This document shows, in pieces, positions 53,701 through 62,700 of a stretch of DNA of 64,000 bases. Location of the stretch: NCBI GenBank assembly GCA_024195265.1, contig JAJLRJ010000011.1, positions 19,402,927-19,466,926 of the forward strand, given 5' to 3'. This DNA is from Dendrophyllia cribrosa (lineage: Eukaryota; Cnidaria; Anthozoa; Scleractinia; Dendrophylliidae). Made by a program: the position numbers and the translations under genes. How positions within the stretch are numbered: position 1 is the stretch's first letter; each line of letters begins with the position of its first letter. Under the pieces are notes generated by a model. That model saw nothing but the letters and a program-made list of their open reading frames with translations. It made no database searches and was not told where the DNA came from.

Positions 53701-56700
53701 TTAATGAGTAACGACAACAGTATTCGGCAACAGTACTCACTTGCATTTTCTTCTTGCTTGGGATTATAACCAACTCAGCACTAAAGGGCCTTGTTGGTTA
53801 TTTATCATTTCGTGTCCCGTGCAGTCATTTAATTCTTTGCATATTTCGCTATGAAGTTGGAACACTAAATTATGGTTACCTAAGAAATAAGTCAGAATTT
53901 GTACTGAAGTATAAAACGGATAAAGGAAAACATCCTAATGACGCCATTTTTTATGAATTTGTCTGTCAATATTTTTTTTACAGATTAATGAAGTGATTGT
54001 TGAAAACATTGTTTCATTGCAAGTGAACGGCCTTGCCGACCTTTTACAAACTTCATCAGTAATTGGCTCTGCCACTCAAGATAATAACACAGTGTCTGTT
54101 AAGAATCTGGTGAGTACTCTCCCAGGGTTAAATACACCCCTTTATGAAGAACATAAAATGTCCAACATAAAAGACAGGGAACTCTTTTCATTTGCCTGAC
54201 CCCTTGACATACAAGCGTGGTGTTTGAGGCGCTTGGACACTTTTGTTCAGGTTCCCACGTTTTTTGGCCATTAAAAATACATGTGCATGTAGTAAAAATA
54301 CATCCACCAGTATCCTCCAGCACACCCCGTTCTTTGCCACTGTTTTAGCTATTTTCCAGGTATAGCCTACTCCTCCTTCCAACTCCTGTGGCATGGACCA
54401 CCTTCAGTTGTTCCTGTACCGTCATTTGTTTCTTGTGGGTGGTAATCTAACGCTTGTCTTGTTACAATGTATGTTAGTACTTTCTCTCCTGAACGTATGG
54501 CCAATCCAGCGCCACTTCCTCCGTTTCATCAATGTTATTATGCTCTCCTCGTTAATCTTTCTCTGCAGTTCTTCATTGCTTATTTTGTTTGGCCACTGGA
54601 CTCCCACGATGGATCGGAGACAACTATTCAGGAAGACTTGAAGCTTTTTGTTAAGAGCCTTGGTTGAACAAATTTCACATTTGTGTTGAATATCCTGAAT
54701 TTGGAGTTAAGAGAGAATTGTTTTGAGAGCCTACTGGTTGTAGGGCCCTAAAAGTATGTGGTGGCCTTTCCAATCCTCACGCTGATATGCTTGTCCACTC
54801 CCCCATCTGTTCTGATGATACTGTCCAGATAGCAACACTCCCCTACAAATTTACAGTTTTAATGTACAAGTGATATTGGGCTGCTCACCTTACTGTTAAC
54901 CTTTAGCACTTTGGTCTTTGGAATATTGATCTTCATTCCTAATTTGCTAGCAACTGCTCTGAGCTTTTATGTTTCCCTTTGCATCTGACTGTGTGTTGCA
55001 GATATTAAACACACATCATCAGCAAAATCCAAATCATCTAGTTGTTCAGTGAGGGTCCATTGAATTCCAGTTGTCCCGTTCATCAAAACTCCCCTTGTTA
55101 TCCAATTCATTACCACCAGGAAAAAAAGCAGAGATACATGTAGTAAACAGCCTTGCTTGACTCCAGTTTGGAACTTGTGCTCTGAAGTTGTTGTACGTGT
55201 TTGTGATAATGTTTACAACCTTCACTGGTTGTCTGTTTTGCGCAAAAGTCTCCAGAGCCCTTCCCTATCAAAAAAAAAATTAATGCCTCTGCAAAGTCCA
55301 CAAAGTTAAGATACAGTGTGCTTTGCCATTCAATGGACTGTTCAACAATTTATTATCCTCAATGTTGCCATCTGATCTGTGCAAGATCATCCTGCTTTAA
55401 ATCTAGCCTGCTCTTCCGTCAACTTTGCATCCAGCGCTGACTTCATCTTCTAGGATGATCCAAGTTATTTGGAACTGACAGCAGTATATCTATCCAATTT
55501 CCACAAAAACCAATGGCTGGAGCTGCTCATTTTTGATTGTATAAAAATGATCAAGAGACCTTGCTTCCACACTCATTTGGTATTTCTCCTCCCTCCTCCC
55601 AAAGGTCACACAAAAATTAATCTTCTGTGGTGCTCGGATCTGCTTTCATAAACTCAGGAGGAATATTATTATCCCCACCCGGGGCCTTCGCGTTCTTAAG
55701 CTTTTTAACTGCGTGGTTTCATGATCTCACTCTTAGATATTCTACCACAGTTCATATCAAGCTCATCTTCATTCTTGGCAAGATCTGTCTTATCTCTGGG
55801 ATTGGTGTATTAAGTACATGTACCTCTTGAAAATGCTCTTTCCACCTGTTCATTTGCTCATCTTCTGTTGACAACAATTCACCATCCTTATCTCTCGCTG
55901 GCCTTGTCCTGCATGAATTCCTTCCTTCCTTCCTCTTGACGATGTTATATAATTCCCCGATGTTGTGCTGTTTGGCTGCTTCTTCAGCTTTTTGTGCTTT
56001 ACTTTCTGTTTTACCTTCTTCATTTTGCTCTTGTAGAGTCACCGTAGCTCTCTCGTCTCTACGTTTCCTTGTTCAACTTTTGCATAACCTTCCTCCTGGC
56101 TGCAATACCCTTCCATGTTTTTTCACTGTTCCACTCCTTTCTCTTTTCATTAAATTTCTCACTACTTTGTTGCAGGTACATTGTATCATTAAGAATGTAT
56201 TTGTAGTGTTGCCACATTATATCCATGTCCTCCCCATCAACTTTCTCCTCTGCAAGAGCTGCAAATCTGTCGTCACAACAACCTTCTCTCCCTCTTGCAC
56301 CTTCCAATCCTTCAATCTCACTGTTATGAATCTTTTACGACCTCTGCCTCCTACTTTCCTCTTTGCAACAAGCTTCATTCTAAACTCTTCTATTACGAGG
56401 TGATGGTCAGAATCGATATCCGCTCCCCTCCTAACTTTGACATCCAGAAGCATCCTTTTCCACCTCTTTGAGATTGCAATAATATGATCAATTTGGTTGT
56501 GAGCGTTAAGGTCTGGTGAAGTTCATATTACCTTGTGTATTTTCTGGGGTTGGAATCTCAAATGCACAACTGATTGAAGGCACAGAAGTCAATGAACATG
56601 TCACCATTCTCGTTGATCTCCCCTAATGCTTCCTTCCCCATTATATCTTCTCTACCACTGTTCTCTGTTCCGACTCATATCTCTGCCAGGTGCATAGCAT

Positions 56701-59700
56701 TGTGTGATGGTAAATAAATGTTACATCCCTTGAAAGCAAAGCGAGCTGTAATTATTTGTTCAGAGATACATGTAGGTTCCCACTCAATAAAACTCCTTTG
56801 CGGTCTCCTTTGCAATCAGCAGCCCTACTCATTTTCCTTGCCAGAGTAAAGAAATATTTCTCCTGTTGATGTAATGATCTCCCCGAATGTGTTCTACCTC
56901 ACCTCTGATACTCCCAGAACAGCTATTTTGTACAGTCTCCTCAGTTCGCTGTCCAGCTGGGGGAATTTCCTTGCCGGAAACAGCGTCCTCACATTCCAAC
57001 AACCAATCCTTGTATTCGCCTTCAGTTTGAACAAGTTCATCGGCCGTTGGGCACCCTGCTGGGTTTGGCCCGGGGGGCTTTATTGTTGTCCTTGGGAGAC
57101 AGCTTACTCCAATCTGATCCTCATAGTTTTCAATACTGATTTCGGTTTTTGCTGTTAAATTACCACATTAACATTATCTTTTTTATGTCATCATGTAGAA
57201 TGATTCATTAAATGCAGTGATCTCAATGACGTCACTTCTGACTTACAAGGCCCAAGCAAAGAATACAACTGATGTACCACTCATTATAAAGTCAGCAGAA
57301 AACCTTGGTACGTGCCTGAATAACATGCTGAAAACTGGAGCGGGGATTGCTGCTTCATCAGATGCAAACATTGGGGATGAGGCAAGTCGCGCTATTGAGT
57401 TTGTAAAATAATGTATATACCGTAGAATTCCAAAAGAAGCGGCCCCTGTTACCTTCGAAATTAGTAGGCCTAAGGGGCTGCAAGGTTCAGGTAGCCACTA
57501 CTTTCGGGCAGCTAAACTACATGAGTAATTTAAGAAAAAAATGTTTGTCAGATGTCGCATCACCCTCCCAACTATTCGATTGAGAACCTGTGGTGAAGGC
57601 GATAATGATTAATGTAACCCGGCAACATTTTTCTTAATGCTGGACATTTAGCAGATGTCGGTTCAAATTGAAAGTTCCGTTCAAACTGCTGAAGTTGAGA
57701 CTTCTGAATAAATGTTCCTCTTTCTCACTACTGTTGGAACCCTATGGTAGTGGAAATCAATTGACCAAGCAACCTTTTATTTATCTAGTGCAAATTAAGT
57801 GTAACATTATATTGTGGAGAGTAGTTTTACATCACTCTCGCATCGTGTTCGTCACAGAGCTACCAACATGGAGAGCGCTATAACCATATTAGGCAGTGTA
57901 TCAGTGTATAATTATAGTCCCTTTGCGCATTCTCTCTCGTGTGTCCTCCATATTGCCTCCTGTAGATAACCAGCACTAATATTTTGAAAACCTTTGCCTT
58001 TGCGACCAATAATAAACGGTTTTTTTTTATAAAGAATTTAAAATGTCTCAATATGCAGATGATACTACCGCCTTTGTGGCAGACTTGCAATCTGCGGAAA
58101 ACTTGTTTAAATTATTGCATAATTTTCAGAAGTGTTCTGGCCTCGAAGTGAACCTTAGTAAAACTGAAGGAATGTGGTTAGGCGCTAATCGATCAAACGA
58201 GGCAAAACATTTTGGAATTGCATGGCCTTCTGAACCCGTTTTTGCACTTGGGATCCATTTTTCGAATAATGATACTGTTTCCTTTAAGAAAAACTTTGAT
58301 CAAAGGCTTACGTCAATGCAAACCTTATTAAATTTATGGTATCCAAGGAATCTAACGTTATACGGCCGCATAACCATTTTGAAAAGTCTTGCACTGTCCA
58401 AACTGGTCTACAATATGTCTATGCTTTCACTTCCTCTAGTATTTATCAACAGAGTAAATCAAGTTATCAAAAATTTTCTCTGGGGAAAAAAAGTCAAAAT
58501 AAAGCATAAAACTATGATAGGGCCTAAAGAAAGAGGAGGACTCGACATGCCTGATTTTAAAATTATCAATAATTCTCTCAAAGTAATGTGGATCAAATGG
58601 TTAAATGATAGTACTGCAGACGCTAGCTGATGTCATATTCCTGTGGAATACCTAGAATCTGTAGGCGGTCGTTTTTTATTTGGGTGCAACTTCGACTTAA
58701 AATATCGCCCAATTGATTTACCACTATTATTTTATAAGGAAACCTAGAATCTTGGCAAAAAATCAACTGTACTAATCCTGAAACGAAAGAGCAAATCCTA
58801 GATGAAAGAGTATGGAATAACAGGTTCATTAGAATTGAAGGTTGCTCTGTCTATTATAGGCAGTGGCATGAGACAGGCATTACTAAAATTAATCATATCT
58901 TCCAAGATGGCTCTTTCTTAACTTTTTATGATTTTTCTTCTAAGTTTCCTATAAAGACGAACTTCTTAAGATATCATGGCCTGTGCCATGCAATTCCTAA
59001 AAAATGGATTAAAAAATTAAAGGCGCATAACGTACATGCGCCAGTGGTTTTACAAGCAAACGATCATAGTGGAATGTCAATAGATAAAATTTCTTGCAAG
59101 TCAGCTGGCCAAATGTATGTGAAGATGGAATTTGAAACACCTACAGCTGAAAAAAGAATGAAAAATGCTGGCCTATTCCCTTAACGAAGAAACAATACAT
59201 CATATCTACAGTATCCCTTTTAAAGTGACAAAAGATACTACTTTGCTATTTTCCAATTTAAAATCATCCATTACATTCTGCCTACAAACGCTACATTATT
59301 CAGGGATTTAATTATTTTAAGCGAACAATGCCATCTTTGCACCGAGAAACAAACTCTAAAACATCTTTTTGTAACTTGTTCCCACGTGATGTCCTTTTGG
59401 ACATGTTTCACCGATTGGTGGAATGAAAAAAATCAAGAAGTGTTGACTCTTTCGGAGACAAATATCATTTACGGTAACACTAATAATCTCCCTCTTCGTC
59501 TTGGTTTAAACCTCTGCATAATTTTAGCCAAATATTATATTTACAATGCTTCAAGGAGAGAAGAAGAATATATCTGGGAAGCTTTTTTCGCCTTTATGAA
59601 AAATCATCTGGATATGGAAAAACATAAAATAAAATGTAAATTGGAAGTTAAAGTTTGAGCTTTTTTATGTAATTTCTTTTTTGTTGTTGTTTGTGACATG

Positions 59701-62700
59701 TTTTTTTTGGTTTATTTTAACTCGTTTAGCTTGTACTATGTTGTCATACATTTAAAAACTATTTTTGTAAGTTAATACTAATCCCTAGTTAGTATCGTAG
59801 TCTTTTGTATCGTAAAAATTGAACATATTGTAAATAGTGTAAGTAGTTGTGGTGTCGTAAGTATTGTTGATTTCAATAAAAAAAAAAAAATAAATAAATA
59901 AAAAATAAACAGTTATGTACATGTATCTGGCAAAATTATAAACCAATAAAAAATGTGCATACCAGTTTCGCACCAGCACAAGCATTTGCTCCTGCACCCA
60001 TAGGGAGTTGAGAAGGCGGCAGGCACTTTTAAACAAACTGTTGCTATCCATTGAACTTAGTTATTATCGTACGACTTTATTTTTATTTAAAAGTATATTT
60101 CATTAATAGTTTATTAATCTTATTCTTCTTATTGTTATTATTTAGGGTATTAATGTGGTTAAACGCTGTATGAAGCTTGTCAGCAACGTAAGTGATGCGG
60201 TACTGGAACTGAATCTCCCAAATGAAGAAGTTGTAATAATTCGGACGATCAATATGACCTTCGCTCTTGGGCGTCATACACCTGCAAGATCGGCTGGATT
60301 ACATATTGAAAGTGGCGAAGAAAAATTTATTCTACCGGCTGAGAGTGTAGTTTTGGTTTCCCGCGACACCAATACTAGTTTCTTGGATACTCAGGTATGA
60401 AAACAACTGCTTACCTGTAGTGAATGTATTTTACTTGAAATCTCAGGCGCAACAATATCGTTCTCTACATATTGTATGATCTCTAGAATAAGCAAATTGT
60501 GAAAGAATTGTTTGAAAATCTACAAGAAGGGAAGCAATTGAATGCGCTATAATCGACTCGATTCTGTGCCATATATAGGTTATATTTGTGGCTGGTTCTT
60601 GCCATTGTATTGTAGATTTCCTGGCAAAAACGAAGCTTGGCAAATTCGAGTTAGATCGTCCTGCGGGTAATACGGTATAACAATCTGGGTAGTATGATTT
60701 AAGATATGCTGACTATCGTACTGCAAACCAGGTGCCACAAACGGACTTGGAGGAGCTCTGCTTGCATTGTGTTGTATTGTTTTTTAAGGAGGCTTGACTC
60801 AGTTTTTTTTTTCGCCGTTTTTTGCAAAGAAGACATGCTTCGATTGCTTTTATACTTCACCAAGTTATGAACTGTGATCAAAGTTTTATGTGTCACTGGT
60901 TTTCAAGCAACAGTGGTTACCATAGCGATGCCAGCTTCTTGCCCTTTGTTTTAAACAATGTCGTTTTTCTTAAAAACTAGTGAAACATTTGACTTTGATC
61001 ACATTTCATAAAATTGGTGAAGTATGAAAACAATCGAAGCATGTCTTCGCTGAGAAATTTTGATTTCAAAACACACACCCCACCGCGAAAAAAAAAATGA
61101 GTCGAGCCTCCCTAAGAGAGTGTGCGCCTTGCTAATAATATTAGCATTTTAAAATCTAAGTCGTCAAAATCAATCGCGACTTTGGGTTGTGGGGAATAAT
61201 TTATTTTTCTTTCCATTTTTCCTTTGAGCGCTTTCTAAAAACCTGCTTTAGAGAATGATGCCATGTTTGCGTCATAAACTTAATGGCACGGTATCTTACG
61301 GCAATTGGGTGTCATTTTCGCCGGACAACTACCAATGTTACATTAGGGTTGGTTTCCACTAGCAATGGAAGCGATGAATCGGAAGCGGAATCGGAATCTT
61401 AAAAAAGTTACGATCTAGTGGACATCATAACGACGGAAGCGGATTGTAAGCTACAGAAGCAGAAGGAGAATCGGAACAAAAAGGAAACTTGATCCTTCCG
61501 ATTTCGATTCCGTCAAGCTTTCAATTCCGATTGCATCTCCGTTTCCGATTACTTTGCTAGTGGAAACCATCCCTTAATGTTAAAACGTCCGACAAAAATA
61601 GAAGTGAATATGGAAATATGCTGTGTGGTGCGTGGGAAATAATTAGCACGTGTTTGTCCTTACTAATTCAAAATAGCGTCCAGTTGTGACGGCATTTAGA
61701 CGTATCCACATTACCGTTGTTCTTCTGGGAGCCAAAACTTGTCAAATTTATGCTGTGCTCAATAGTTTATTATTACGTAGGTCTATTCTGCAGAAATTGG
61801 TTTGATTAAGAAAAAAATTATGTTGCGTTCGACCAATTGTTTGCGCCACTTTGCAACCAGAGAATGAGAGCTTTGCTTAAGGTGGCTCAACTGGTTTTTT
61901 TTGGCAACACAGCATCCCAACTTTAAATGGCTGATACTTCACTGTTTGAGCTTGGTCAGGCAAGCTGCTTCACACATGTACTAGGGATGAAATGAACTTT
62001 CCAAAAATGTAGATTTGATTAACATCGGTGTTACCATAACAACGATTAGTAATTTTCTCAACATCTAGACCTCAACTTGTAAAACGACTGTATGCCTCTT
62101 ATAGACTAGATGTAGGTCTTCGAGACTGCAAAGTTTGAAAAAATTCTATGAGAGCATTTTCTAATATTTATCAGCCGTTCAAAGTTGGAATGTTGTGTCG
62201 CCAAAAAACCCACAATGCTCGTCACATTTGTTGGGACACATGTGGGTCTCCCTCCCTTCTCAATGTTGGTTAGACATTTAGTGATCTCAGAGCCGCAAAA
62301 TTCAACATTGGGAGGGAAGGACGCCAACTGTAGGGTGAATATGTTTTGAGCGTGAGGTGTCGCAACAAAATGTGACGAGGATTGCAGTTGAGCCACCTTA
62401 AATTTGAAAGCTGTGTGTCAATTCAGTGTTGAATCAATACATCTCATCTTTTATGTTTGCAGATGGTATCTATGCCATTTAACCCATTTACCTGGGACAT
62501 AACAAGAGAAAGGGTTCATTCAGATGTGTTAACACTGGAACTAAAAGACGACAAACGAAAAACGATGAAGGTATCGCAACTTCCAAATGACATTACTTTC
62601 AAACTTTCTCTCAAAGAATCTTACGGTGTTGTTGAAAACCCTCATTTGTTTATAAAGAAAAATGGTTCTCGTTTTCACGAAATAAATGTTGATTACGAAA

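Noticed and set aside
55936..56403. 155-codon + strand ORF
   Set aside because: Antisense of the RTE-like LINE on the minus strand.
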